DNA from: Phyto melanocephala
Taxonomy: Eukaryota > Arthropoda > Insecta > Diptera > Rhinophoridae
Assembly (NCBI GenBank): GCA_941918925.1
Contig: OW799235.1
Location: forward strand, 32,043,201-32,107,200
Reading direction: 5' to 3'
DNA: 64,000 nt
Made by a program: the position numbers and the translations under genes. Below are positions 35,163 through 47,070 of this stretch, one piece after another (the stretch's first letter is position 1; the number at the start of each line of letters is the position of its first letter). The notes below the pieces were generated by a model. That model was not told the DNA's origin. It did not search any database and saw nothing but the letters and a program-made list of their open reading frames with translations.

Positions 35163-37876
35163 TTTATACCCGCCACCAAAAAAAATGGTGGGGGTATATT
35201 CATTTTGTCATTCCGTTTGTAACACATCGAAATATTCATTTTAGACCCCATAAAGTATATATATTCTGAATCGGGGTTTGATTTTATGACGATCTAGCTA
35301 TGTCCGTCCGTCTGTCCGTCTGTTGAAAGCACGATAGAGGTCGCACCGAAAAAGCTGAAAGGCTCAAATATTGCCAGAATCTTTCTTATAGACAAGGTTT
35401 GTTCGGTATTGAAAATGGGCTAAATCGGAATATTAGGAAGAGAGTTATAGCTCGAAAAGCAAGAGTAGGTCGAAAAAACTGCGTCCTTCGAACATCGAAT
35501 AAAATGGAATTGTGTCCAAACGCATTACCGTAGATTCATGAAACTTCGAATATATATTTTCTGAGTAAAAACAATATCTTCCTCCGAAAATTGTCTAAAT
35601 ATATGCATTAGAAGAGGAGTTATCGATCAAAATGTACGAAAATTTATACCGCACAGTGTATTTTTCGGTATATTTAAAAACAAAAACGTCATAAAAGCAA
35701 CAAAATGGGATGTACGACTCTGAAATTTTGCACACTTTGCTTTTTGGTGACACGCTTTCTTGTAACGGCAAATGTGCCACGCCCACTTTTACGCCCACCT
35801 CCCATATAACGTTTTAACTAAAATTCATATAATTTCTCTATTAATAAAGATTTTGGAATAATAAAGAGCTATATTGAAACACTAAAGTTGTACTCATTCG
35901 CAAAAATAACTTTGACACGCCTACTATAACGCCCACTTTTTACGTTATTTACCGTTAATGAAATTTAAAAGCTCATAAAACCGCTAAAATTAGAGGTATG
36001 ATGATAAATTTGCTACGTCTATTCCCTTAGGCAATTTCATTACTATGCCAAAAAATTAAGGTGCCACGCCCACTTTTACACCCACCTCCCATATAACGTT
36101 TTACCTAAAATTCATATAATTTCTCTATTAATAAAGATCTTGGAATAATAAAGGACTATATTGAAACACCTAAGTTGTACTCATTAGCAAAAACAACTTT
36201 GACACGCCTACTATAACGCCCACTTTCACTTTTGAATTGTGTCCAGACGCATAAACGTACTCATGAAACTTCGAATATATATTTATTGAGTCAAAAGAAT
36301 ATTTTTCCCTGAAAATCGCTTAAGTCTATGAATCAGGAAAAGAGTTATAGATAAAAATGTGCGAAAACTTATACCGCACAGTGTATATTTTAAATTTAAA
36401 ACGTAATAAAACTGACAAAACTATATGTACGATTCTGAAATTTTGCAAACATGGTTTTTTGGTCAAAGTCTTCGTTATAACGGAAAATAGATGTGCCACG
36501 CACACTCTTTTCTTTAAATTTTTATAAAAATATATTAGTTATATATATTAGCATTTATTCATCTTACACTGCGCCATTTATTGTCCTGTAGCTAAATATA
36601 AGATAAAGATGATAAGATAGATGACTTTTCTAGCAACTACTAGATGGCATGCTAACAACTTATGCTTATGTTCTCCTGAAGTTATGCTCTATTAAAAATG
36701 GGAATTTAGGAAAATTTTGACCTAAGTAAAAACAAATTATCTGTAAACATTATAAACAATTTATTTTTATGTACTAATGGCTAAAATTATACAAAACATA
36801 TTTCGTTTGAAAATCTTTTAAAAGCAAAATGTTATAGAAATTTAAAAATCAAAATCTTACTAATAAATTTCCCGTTTTAGAAAAATGCAGAGAATGTATA
36901 TTTTAAATCACCCTGTGGCCCTTAAAATTTAACCTTAAATTCAATTTCTTTTAAATTCATGTAAATTCTCTATGAATAAAGATTTTGGAATACTAAAGAA
37001 CTATATTGAAATATCTAAGTTATGTTTATTAGCAGAAACTTTATTGACACGCGTATTTTAACGGCCACTTTCATTGAAAGACTAAATTTATGAAAACATT
37101 TTACTAGCATACCGAAGTTGTAATGGGTGGTTTACTTTTATGGGACTATTTATGTTGATTTTGAATAAAATTATTATGAAATTATTATCATTTATTTTTA
37201 TAATGATAATATTTGTATGCTTCAATTATGTATGGAGCAAAATATCGGCCAAATGGCCCCCCAACCGTGGCGGCACACCACGATCCGATAGTCCAAATTT
37301 TCAATGACACTGTTGATGCTCGATTGTTGGGCACGATGATGAGTCGAGGTTGCTTGCTCTTTTGCCACGTTATCGTGAAAAACAGCAATGTTTCCCATTC
37401 AACGAACTAAGATGGCATTCACAGATGTTTTCACATTTCATACAGACCTGCTTTGCAGACATTTAAATATTTTTTACAATTCTCACGATTGTGGACGAAT
37501 TCGAACGATTATGTTGACCAAAAGAATCACGAAGTGCACAAAATGCATTTGATTTGAACGCCCATTTTTATAAAAATCTTTAATATTTAAAAGCGTTGCT
37601 TGATTGCGTATCTTTCCACGGTTCAAATTGAGTTAGTCTGAGATTGAGAAATGTCAAATGAAATACAAGAAAAAAGTTGAAGTTTATATGTGGTTCACCT
37701 TAAACATGGGCCCTTCAAATTTAACCACCCTATACAAAGAAAGTGATACATGTTTTATTATAAGGAGATTATTCCATAGCGATTAACAAAATAATAAATA
37801 TTGTGCTTTAAATGTACACAAAATTGGTGGTGGGTATAAAAGATTCGGCACAGCCGAATATAGTCTCTTACTTGTT
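35163..37876 (+). mobile_element. F1 hairpin repeat, near-full copy b (with embedded mariner)
   Basis: Very similar along its length to 3760-6187. It has one extra internal unit (about 35930-36170, a third degenerate repeat with CCACGCCCACTTTTAC and CCCATATAACGTTTTA), so copy a has probably lost a unit by recombination between direct repeats. It ends GGTGGTGGGTATAAAAG, hairpin ATTCGGCACAGCCGAAT and CTCTTACTTGTT. Confidence 0.85.
37123..37732 (-). mobile_element. Mariner-type deletion derivative inside F1 copy b
   Basis: Same insert at the same position as in copy a, flanked by TA (37121-37122 and 37733-37734). It is slightly longer. The minus strand retains decayed transposase segments (NGRSNQNAFCALRD-type block near the right end; WCAATVGGPFGRYF near 37270). 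Identity of position shows that it moved as part of F1. Confidence 0.7.
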
Positions 37877-38394
37877 CTTATACATATAAAGCTCTTTAGT
37901 ATATATTTGATCGCTAAAATATAATACATTTTTATTTTTATGTTTTTAGTGTTTAGCTACTGGCAACACTGTCCATTACTGGCCATTTTAAGCTGCATAC
38001 AAATGACACTTTAAGTGATATAATAACGATAAAATATTTGTTAGTCCAATTGAAAATCATAAAAATATATCTGTTACTAAAACGACTTAAGCTAATGCAT
38101 ACAAAACTCCATTGTAATTTCAATTACCATCAAAACTTTCAAAGCAAAAAGCTTGTTTTTTATATGTAATTTTTTCAACTTTATCACTTGGAATAAAACA
38201 TTCTTTAACAATGATATCTAACTTAATTATAGTCTTTAATCATACAGGTAGTAGGCATATAATAATTTGTACTTTTAAATAACATCAGTAAATCATCATC
38301 AGTAAATTAGAGAGAACACAGCTGCAAAAAGTTATGCTTTTCCTTAAGAATAGTTTAATTTTGCAGTAGATGTAACGTTATAAATAGATTTCGG
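37877..38394. other. Unassigned
   Basis: No feature recognised. Confidence 0.4.
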
Positions 38395-39285
38395 GTTTAA
38401 TGTAATGCTCCATTTTTCTTTACTACATCCGACGCCATCTTTGAATTTTAATTTTTACATAGTTAACTGTATTCCTCTAGTCAGCCCCTTTTGTTTGATA
38501 CACATATTTTTGGAGTTAAAAAAATTTGTTCCGTCATTTTGTTTTAGATACCATCTTGGATTTTGCACTTTTTTATAGTTTACTACATTTTACTGGTCAT
38601 GCCCTTTTATTTGATACTAATTTTGTGGGGGATAAAAAAGGTGAACCCGTAACTACTTTATTTGACTCATTTATTAGCCATTTAATCTAGGACGCCATCT
38701 TGGAAATTTAATACACAAGCTCTCTTGGTTGTATAGAAATTGAAAATAACGATTTCCGTTATAATTTAATTTCTTAAATTACGGCTTATAATAGTATCTT
38801 AAGCGTGTTTAAAAATTATTTAGGTTTAAAAAAAATTTATATAAAAAATATATACTTTTTCAAATAATTTTTGCCTATAACTTTGCCGATTAGTGAGCAA
38901 TTTGTTCAAAAAATTTCCCGAATAACTCCAAAGGTATACCAAATTTATAAACAGTAACAACCGTGTGTATAAATTATTCGAGGACTGGAAAATTTAAATT
39001 TTTGTGATACAAATAAGCGAAAAGTGGCAGTGATTTTTTTTTGCTCATATCTCAGAAAGTTCTGGGGCGCTTAAGCTGATTTCCAACACCGATCTGTTTC
39101 TAAATATTTCTTATATAGTCTTGGCAATGAGGGAGTGCTTCGAAAATTCGTTTTAAACATACACACGGACAGACGGATAATGCTTAATTTACTTCCCTAT
39201 TCATAGGCTTTCAGACAATATATATTTTATGGGGTCGCAAATGAATATTGTTTGGAATGACAAACCTATATTTACCATTTTGTAT
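38395..39285 (-). mobile_element. F3 hairpin repeat, copy b (3'-truncated)
   Basis: In the minus direction it contains the F2/F3 start (GACAAACCTATATTTACC, ATATATTTTATGGGGTCG, CACACGGACAGACGGATAA) at 39100-39270. This is followed by the F3-specific body (CTATAACTTTGCCGATTAGT; GACGCCATCTTGG motifs at 38430-38700). The hairpin end is missing. Confidence 0.7.
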
Positions 39286-39790
39286 TTACAACAAAAATAA
39301 AAATAAATTTGAAACAGTTTTTTTTGTATTTAATTTTAAATTTAAACTATTTAATGGCCGACCCTTTACTTCACAGTACGAAAAACAGTATGTCGTTTTT
39401 TGCTTTGAACTGACTAACATAATAATGGTCTAACAACACGTTAGTTAATTATAAACTTAATGTTAATATTAAAGAGGTACAACTTTGAATCTATGTTAAA
39501 CCAGTACTTTCAAATTTAATTAAATTGGCTAGCTGCATAAATAAATAAATTTATAAAAAAAAAACTTTGGTTAAAGATTGGGCTTAAACTATATTTTAAA
39601 GAAATCTGTGAAGTCAATTGACTTTTTTACCTTAAACAAACTCCATAAACTTATTTTTTTATTTAAAATCTTGCTCGTTAATGTTGTTGCATTTATTACA
39701 AAGCATTGCAAAGCTGCCGATGAATGTTTGTAAGAGTGATTTATTTATGTTTGTTATCAGTTATTCCATCTATGTACAACATTTGTTTAT
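39286..39790. other. Unassigned
   Basis: Short frames only; nothing recognised. Confidence 0.4.
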
Positions 39791-40213
39791 TAACATGTAA
39801 GAGCATTTTATTCGACTGTGCCGAATATACGATACCCACCACCGATTTTGTATACTTTTATAGCAAAAAATTTATTATTTTGTTATTAACAGTAATCGCT
39901 ATGTAATAGTTACTTTTTACTAAAATATGTATTACTTTCTTTGTGTTACTTTGATTTACTATTAATTTATTTTCTTAAATGAACTCTTACGAGCTATAAC
40001 TCTTTTCCTAATGTACCGATTGTAGCCATTTTTAATACTAAACATACCTTGTCTATAAGAAATATTCTGGTAAAATGGGAGCTCGATTCGAGCTCATAAA
40101 ATGAAATCCGGACTCAGAAAATTTATATTTTATGCGGTCTAAGTTTCGATGTATTACAAACGGACTGACAAAATGAATATACCTCCACACAATTTCTTTG
40201 GTGGTGGGTATAA
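39791..40213 (-). mobile_element. F1 hairpin repeat, internally deleted copy d
   Basis: AACATGTAAGAGC, hairpin ATTCGACTGTGCCGAAT and GATACCCACCACC at the left; CTTTGGTGGTGGGTATAAT at the right. Most of the body and the mariner are absent. Confidence 0.8.
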
Positions 40214-40917
40214 TAAAATAAAACATGAACTTTGTCGATTCCCTGAATAAAGTTTTTATGCATGAATTGAAAGTAAGAACGGCATACCAAAATTAAATCT
40301 TTAGAAAAACATAGTTTCAAAGGCAATTAGATTTATTTTAACGTTGTATAGTCGTATATTGCATGACTAGGTATCATTAATAAAATTTCATTAGTTTTGT
40401 AGAAAACATTATAAATAATTTTTAGATTACAAATATTGTTTCTCATAATCGGATGTACGAAATGTTTTTGACAAATTATATTCATTAGGTGTTAGTTTTA
40501 ATCATTGATTAAGTAATTAAGGGCAAATAGTATTAAATTTCTTTAATTTATCCATAGACTTCTGTCACAACACTTAAGTGAGGTTCAAGATAATGAAAAA
40601 AGTACATTAAACTATTTAACAATTAATATAAATCCTAAACGTTAATTACTTTTTCTTATAGTGAACAAAATTGTCCAGAATAGGGAACTGTATTTTAAGT
40701 TTGTCTAACAAGGTTTCAAAAATTTTTTTTATGAAATATTATAAAAATTTTCCCACAAATATTTCAATAGCTCAATAGTTTTATCTATGGCGAATATCTG
40801 ATTAATGTTTGTTTATCATTGTTTAAAATATCATTGTTACCTAGTCTAAGGTTTCGTAGTCAATATGTATGCATAGACTTGGTGCTGAGCATCAATTTCT
40901 GTAAATTTATTAAAATT
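40214..40917. other. Unassigned
   Basis: No feature recognised. Confidence 0.4.
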
Positions 40918-41868
40918 TTGTACCCTTCACCTGTGGTGTACAAGGGTATATACAGCTTTATCATTCCGTTTTTAATTTCAACAATTTTTATTTCCTACCC
41001 TATAAAGAGACCCCAAACAGAGGAGTCGATTAAGCCATGTCCGTGTGATGGTTAAAATCAACTTTTAGAAGCAACCACATGCTCCTCAGACCTGCGTATG
41101 TTATTAATCTTTTGAATATATCCGGAAATTAATTGCTGTTGAAATTCAGCACATTCGCCCGATAACTTTCTGAGATATGAGCAAATAAACACGACTGCCT
41201 CTGTTTTTTTTCTATATTTTTACCACCAATATTAAAATTGTTCAGCCATAGAATAATTTATAAGTAACTTTGTTACTATATGCCTCTAGAGATTTGAGTG
41301 AAAAATTTTGGATAAATCGGTCACTAATCGGTAAAGTTATAGGCAAAAAATTTGTTTTTGAAAAATATATATTCCAAAAATTTACAAACGAAAACCGATT
41401 TTTTTCAGTCTCTAGACAAACTGAGAGAGTCAATATTGGTATCATCTGAAAGTACTTAACTAGCGCAATAAGGGCCCTATAAAAAAATTTAAATTCATGA
41501 TTGCCGCTACTAAACAATGGCGGACAATAAATTTATTGATGAGCAAAATCTGGTATTTTATAATGTAACTCCTTCCACCCCCACAATATTGGTATAAAAT
41601 GAAAGGGCTTGACAAAAAGATAACAGCTAATTATTGAAAAATATAAAATCCAAGATGGCGTCTAAAACAAAATGGCCGAACAAATTTTGTTAACCCCATC
41701 AATATGGATATTAAATAAAATGACTTGACTAGTAGAATACAGTTAATTACGTAAAAATTCAAAATCGAAAATGGCGACGGAAATAATAAAGCAAAATGGC
41801 GTATTGCATGAAATATATGTTAAAGTACGATGTGGTATTTTACATAGGTACATGTTGGTGGAGGGTAT
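40918..41868 (+). mobile_element. F3 hairpin repeat, copy c (3'-truncated)
   Basis: It starts TACCCTTCACCTGTGGTGTA like F2. It then contains the F3 body (GAGATATGAGCAAATAAACA; CGGTCACTAATCGGTAAAGT; several AAGATGGCG/AATGGCG units spaced 60-110 bp). It stops at GGTGGAGGGTATTA, before the terminal hairpin, where a LINE fragment begins. Confidence 0.75.
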
Positions 41869-42490
41869 TATTAAAACATTGTTCGTTTGATACAAAATAA
41901 TTAAACCATACTGTACAATAGGCCTGACCACGAACATATACAATTGTTTTGTTATAAGCGTTTTGTTTATAAGCGTCAGTAAACTCCTTCACCCAGAGTC
42001 TTATCAAGTTTTCAAGATTAGGTCTAATAAAAGTCCAAGGTTGGAGACCACTTTCAGTCTGTATAGCATATTACCATTTAAGATATAATTCACGCTAACA
42101 TGATATCTATTAAAGATATACATGTATTTCGACTTTTTAGCGAAAACATCTCAGTCCTTTTGTAAGAGAATAGGGTCAGCGTTGTTAGCATTATTATAAC
42201 TAAGGAATATTTTCAAGTCTTCAACATACATTGGGACATCCGAAAATTAAATCGTATTTGGCAAATCGTTATTAAGTAGAAAAAACCAGCAAAAGAATAA
42301 GATGACTTCCTTGTGGGAAACCAGAAACAACATCATTGGGTTTAGAAGTAATATTTTTAAAACGAACGTTTTGCCGTCTTTTTGTTAAGTACGAATAAAT
42401 CCCTTTTATACTGTTTTCGGTAAATCCCATTAAATCAAGTTTTTATTTATTAGTTTGTGATTGACCTTGTCAAGAGCTTTACTAGCGCCA
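41869..42490 (-). pseudogene. Non-LTR retrotransposon RT remnant (copy B)
   Basis: Minus-strand order: a motif A trace (ALDKVNHKLI, about 42460), KRRQNV, motif B (FPQGSHL, about 42330), NDLPNT, a catalytic motif altered from YADD to YVED (about 42215), and thumb (LWVKEFTDAY about 41990; VRPIVQYG about 41930). Multiple frameshifts. Same family as 22230-22975. Confidence 0.75.
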
Positions 42491-43195
42491 TTGCAAAGTA
42501 CATCAGTTTGATTGGAAAACAATCAATCAGAGAGAGAAAACAGACGAGCACATTTAATACGAATACAACTGGGAATTCACTTAGGCCTGTATTAATATAA
42601 AAAATTAATCATTTTTAAACTATTGATTCATCAAGAAATGGAATTGAAAAAATTGGATTTAAATCTTCTGTTCATAGCTGAAATTTTTATTCATCAAAAT
42701 TGGCATCGGAATTAGTATTAGAATGAAAATTTCATATGTTACAAATAAAATGAATTAAATCTATTAGAAACATTTCGCAAATTCTTAATTTATTCAAAAC
42801 TTAGTGTCGGCAAATATATTCAAGTTGTTTTTGTAATATTAGATTCGAACTTTTTAATTTATTTATATTTAGTTTAATTATCTGGCTAAAAGTAGTTCAA
42901 AGTAATAATGACAGAATATCTAGAGCAATTTTAAGTTATCGGAGTGGAATGCATTTTCAAAACCCGCTATGGTCTCATCGTCAGCACTCTTCTGATCAGA
43001 ACTACAAGTGTTGCATGTAAATATCAACTATTTAACTCAGTATTATACAGAAAATGGAAAACTTGAATTATTTTATCTAATTGATTTACAGATGTTTTTT
43101 TTTAATTTTTATTTATTTTAAACTGATTTACAAAAATGAAAAAAAGCCAATAAGAAAATAATTTTGTACCGACTTCCTATTACATTTTAATTAAG
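42491..43195. other. Unassigned
   Basis: No feature recognised. Confidence 0.4.
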
Positions 43196-43199
43196 GACA

Positions 43200-43620
43200 A
43201 TCTTTTTGTAAGCTCCAACAGTAGTATGCCATCATATTGGCCTTGATATATTTCCTCTATGGTTTTGATATCTTGTTGGAATTGGTGAGCTTGTATCAAA
43301 CTTTAATTACTTAGAGTGTTTAAAAATTGATCTAAATATCTGTGCTGATAATACAAATTTACACTCATATTTGCTTCTAGTCTTTCGAAATTTTTTGGCA
43401 TTTGCCCTACAATTTTAGGATATTCCTTTGCTTTGTGTTTTCAGAAAAAGTTCCCTTTAACAAATACTAACCTTATTCATGCTTGAAATTCCAATTGATT
43501 CATATGCTTTGTGAACTTTGCAATTTTTAATAAATTTAGAAATTTTTAGTCCATCGAAAATGCCTCTTTTGAACTTTTCTATACTGAGACCAGATAAAAA
43601 GTTGCAAAAAACATAAATTG
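43200..43620 (-). pseudogene. Remnant of TE-associated arthropod family (FHQDIxxMExRYQG-type)
   Basis: The minus strand reads KFKRGIFDGLKISKFI (about 43560), then HKAKEYPKIVGQMPKNFERL, NMSVNLYYQHRYLDQFL, and FQQDIKTIEEIYQGQYDG (about 43260). This is the order of a large family of uncharacterised arthropod and cnidarian proteins whose C-terminus carries a FHQDI...MEERYQGRWD block and which is multicopy in many genomes. Function unknown; a transposon association is my inference from its copy number. Frameshifts and stops make this copy dead. Confidence 0.6.
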
Positions 43621-44427
43621 TGTTCACCTTTAAAATATGTTTTTTAGAATTTGTTTATTACCAGTTAAATCCATATCATCCTTCCCTATCGCTTATAGAT
43701 ACACATATATATTAATGGCTGAAATGGCAAAACCAAACAAGAGAGTCTGGATGGACTCTGCAGTCTTAAAACAAAAAGCACAACAAATGAACCAGTGATA
43801 TGAAAAGAAAATCCCAAATACTGGGATTTGCAAAACTCAATCCTGTTTATTATATTTAAGCCAAACACACAACATTTTTTTTTTATTTTATGTATTTCTT
43901 TTGTTTTTAACTCTTTAACATGAATGTATTAAATTTCTTATACAAAAGTATTTATGTAAAAATATATTCTTATAGGTACATACACACTACTTACTCTATA
44001 GAGACATGTGAAAAAACAATTTTATTCTTTGAAATTGTTTGTCCAAACTTTCATACATAAGTATATTTAAATATATTTTACATCTTCTTGTACACATCTA
44101 TGAATTTACACACATGTACACACATATATTTTCATGTTATATGCATTTTTGCAAATTATTTTCAAATCAGAAACAAAGGAAAACAGGATTCTTTTAACTT
44201 TGAATAAAATAAAACATTTTTTCTTCAGTATAAATCTTGTATTTATTATAACATTTTAAAGATTTCTTCTCTAAAAAATAAGTTCTGAGCTTTTGTGTGG
44301 GTGTTTTTTTTTTAATCAAACATATGCAAAGGAGTACATACTTACTACAAATATTAAGCAGTACATGGACGCAAAAAAGACTAACTCGAGTTAAAAAAAA
44401 AAAAAAAATTATATATATTAATATGTA
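43621..44427. other. Unassigned
   Basis: A+T-rich; nothing recognised. Confidence 0.4.
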
Positions 44428-44431
44428 TTAA

Positions 44432-45355
44432 CCTTTAACTACGGAGGTGGTGGTAAATTTTACCCTCTCTTTACATTTTTGTTATTTAACTCACTTATGG
44501 TTTGCTCTATGAATTTCATTCTGTTAGTATCTTCTCAAAATGTTATTATTATTAACTTAGTAGTGTTTTGCATGCATTTGGTGACGTGTGAGCGCTGGAA
44601 TGCTGATGCTGGTGTAAAAATTACTACTTGTCCGCGTTTCTGTAATTTTTTGACAACAGCTCAAGGGGAGAATTTTTAAAAAATTTAGCAAGGCAACTAG
44701 TCTTACCACATCTATAAAGACGTCATCACAATCAAGGACTTCCTCGGATATTACGAAGCATAATTAGCAAAATTTTAGGCCCAGATTCCGTAGCTCCACC
44801 TCCAGTATCGTCTAATCCTGGAGCTCGGAAATTATGCTACATATGCCCGAGCAGACTTAAACGTAAAACAACACACGTTTGCTTGCATTGTAATAAGCCA
44901 ATGTGTATGAGTTGCAGCAAACGTTTATGCGTACATTGTGCAAATACGGAGTCTGATGAATAAAAAGCCTGGATGAAGGTCGATCCGTAGTTTTTACAAT
45001 TATAATATTTTTTGTGTTCCCTTTTATTTTATTATTATTTTATACTATTTGGCTGTGAAAATTGCCCTTTATGTTTTTCTCAAAATTTTTTATTTCGTTT
45101 TTTTTTAATTAAAAATGTACTGTTTTTTTATGTTAAAAAAAGCTGTGAAATAAAGTGCCTGCTATGTTAACTAAAGAATTATCAACTTTTTATTTTGTTA
45201 CGGCTTTAACTTTGGAAACATTGTCTGTTAACTTATAAAAGCAAAAAGTTGTAAAAAAAAGTTGTTTTCTTAAAATTTTTAGTAAAATTCAAAGGGGTAA
45301 AATTTACCACCACGTCACTGGCTATGTACAAAAGTTTTACCTCCGTAGTTAAAGG
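44432..45355 (+). mobile_element. Deleted piggyBac-like element with TTAA target duplication
   Basis: The termini CCTTTAACTACGGAGG (44432-44447) and its exact inverse (45340-45355) are directly flanked by TTAA (44428-44431 and 45356-45359). Just inside lies a second inverted pair, GTGGTAAATTTTACC and GGTAAAATTTACCAC (about 44449-44465 and 45297-45312). A TTAA target and C-terminal cysteine-rich coding remnant identify the piggyBac superfamily. At 924 bp it lacks the catalytic domain, so it can only be mobilised in trans. Confidence 0.92.
44718..44963 (+). pseudogene. PiggyBac-like transposase C-terminal cysteine-rich domain
   Basis: An 81-codon frame opens after a TAA at 44715 and ends at TAA 44961-44963. 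The last 45 residues contain CYIC, HVCLHC, CMSC and CVHC pairs, the zinc-binding RING/PHD-like tail that piggyBac transposases use to bind subterminal DNA. The DDD catalytic region is absent. The terminal domain is intact and shows no internal stop. Confidence 0.8.
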
Positions 45356-45359
45356 TTAA

Positions 45360-46480
45360 ATGTTTTTTAATTAAAATTTTATAAAATTCCAACATCTATA
45401 CGGTCACAGATATTTAGTATTTGATATAACTTTAAATTACACAAAATATAATTGTGTTATTGTATAGGATTGGTTGAGTTCTAATTATACCGAGCTTTTA
45501 TAATGCAAAAGAGAAAGAGAGAGAAAGCAAATAATTACAAGAACAAGTTTTACCGTTGTTCATACGTATGATCGCAGTAATGACTAAACGATAAAATCCT
45601 GAATATGCTCAGATAGTCCACAAAGTAAATCGAATCAATGGAATGTATAAACATATATCTCTCGCTTAAAGCTAAAAGGGCCAATGTCAAAATATTTACT
45701 TTTGAGAAAATTGGAATTGAACTTTAACTTTTTAGATGCAAAAATATTGATATTGTCCAACATTTAATTCTTGAAGCTGTTCTGGGTTAAGTCATACTTA
45801 ACCCAGAACAGCTGTTTTACCATAATGAAATAGAGTAAGAAAACAAATATAATGCAATGATTAACTCAAAAGAGCAAAAAAGTAACATTGGCTCTTTTAG
45901 CTCTAAGCCACAGATATAAGACCATGAATAATTTATTAATTATATTGTCTACTTAACCCATTTGATTCCACTATATTCGCTTGAGTACAGAAAATTACCT
46001 AATATTATGCTCTCGTAACTATATCGTTACTCTCGTTTTAGATTTGTTCACTAAAAATATTACTTTAGAGTATAGAGAGTAAATCTATGTCAAAAAAAAT
46101 TAAACATGTCAGAGAATATTAATATTTTAATATTTATAAAAGGTGTTTCCCCGTTTTTCAGTATTTTTCATTTGTCATCGCATTTTTTTTTATATTTTAT
46201 TAGTGTGGAATTTGACGCGGAGAATATCGTGTTAAATTAAATGCCACTTAAATTTTTCTGGTAAATCTCGATTGGATTTAAGTGATAGTATGGCGAAAAT
46301 TAGACAGCTGTATAAAATTTTCTATAAAAGGTTTTGTCAATTACTCATTGTCTTAAAGGTGCTCTCTCACAAACGGTGAATATAATATAAAAAGTTATTT
46401 ATACTTTGGACATCTGTTGTGCTATTATTCTCAAGCAGCAGGCATGAGCAATTCATGATCTGTTGTATTAAAATACGGCT
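45360..46480. other. Unassigned; one perfect hairpin
   Basis: No gene recognised. The 39-nt hairpin at 45775-45813 is listed separately. Confidence 0.4.
45775..45813. repeat. Perfect 18-bp hairpin with 3-nt loop
   Basis: AGCTGTTCTGGGTTAAGT, loop CAT, ACTTAACCCAGAACAGCT. There are no poly-T or coding neighbours. Function unknown. Confidence 0.9.
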
Positions 46481-46489
46481 TATACGATT

Positions 46490-47066
46490 CATATTTTCAA
46501 TGATAGTGTTGATGTTTAAATTTGCGTAGACGTTTCCACACTTCCTATAGACCCGGTTTGTTGAAATTTTTCAAAATTTTCCCGATTGTGGGCACATTTG
46601 ATCGATTATGCTGACCAAACAAATCACTAAGTCCACGAAACTAGTTTTGAGTTGAGCGATAATTTTTTGTAGAAGGCTTTAACAATCTTAAAGCGCTGCT
46701 GAATTGTGTACCTATCCATGGTTGAATTTGTCAATTACTGAAACAAAGAAATGTGAAACTAAATTGGGCAAAAACTTGACGTTAAGATTTAAAATTTTTA
46801 AATATTTTTTACACTCTCCCGATTGTGGACGAATTTGAACGATTATGTTGATCAAAAGAATTACGAAGTGCACAAAATGCATTTTGATTTGAACGCCCAT
46901 TTTCATAAAAAAAACCGCAATAACTTTAAAGCGTTGCTCATTTGCGTATCTTTCCACTGATCAAATTGAGTAAGTTTGAGATTGAGAAATGTCAAATGAA
47001 ATGTAGAAAACAAATTTAAAGACTAGGTGTAGTTCACCTTCAACATGGGCCCTTAAAATTTAACCA
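46490..47066 (-). pseudogene. Two mariner-type transposase remnants in tandem
   Basis: Two related N-terminal transposase segments follow each other on the minus strand. One begins ATG at 46719 (MDRYTIQQRFKIVKAFYKK), the other GTG at 46957 (ERYANEQRFKVIAVFFMK). Each then continues in a shifted frame (NGRSNQNAF-like). The right one matches the mariner derivatives in F1 copies a and b; the left one is more diverged. The right end (GGGCCCTTAAAATTTAACCACC) is the mariner terminus and abuts the LTR retrotransposon. Confidence 0.7.
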
Positions 47067-47070
47067 CCTT
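47067..47070 (+). repeat. Target-site duplication (CCTT), left
   Basis: CCTT here equals CCTT at 58013-58016. Joining the flanks gives AACCACCTTCTACAAAG, which matches AACCACCCTCTACAAAG in F1 copy a (6032-6048) apart from one base. Confidence 0.9.
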
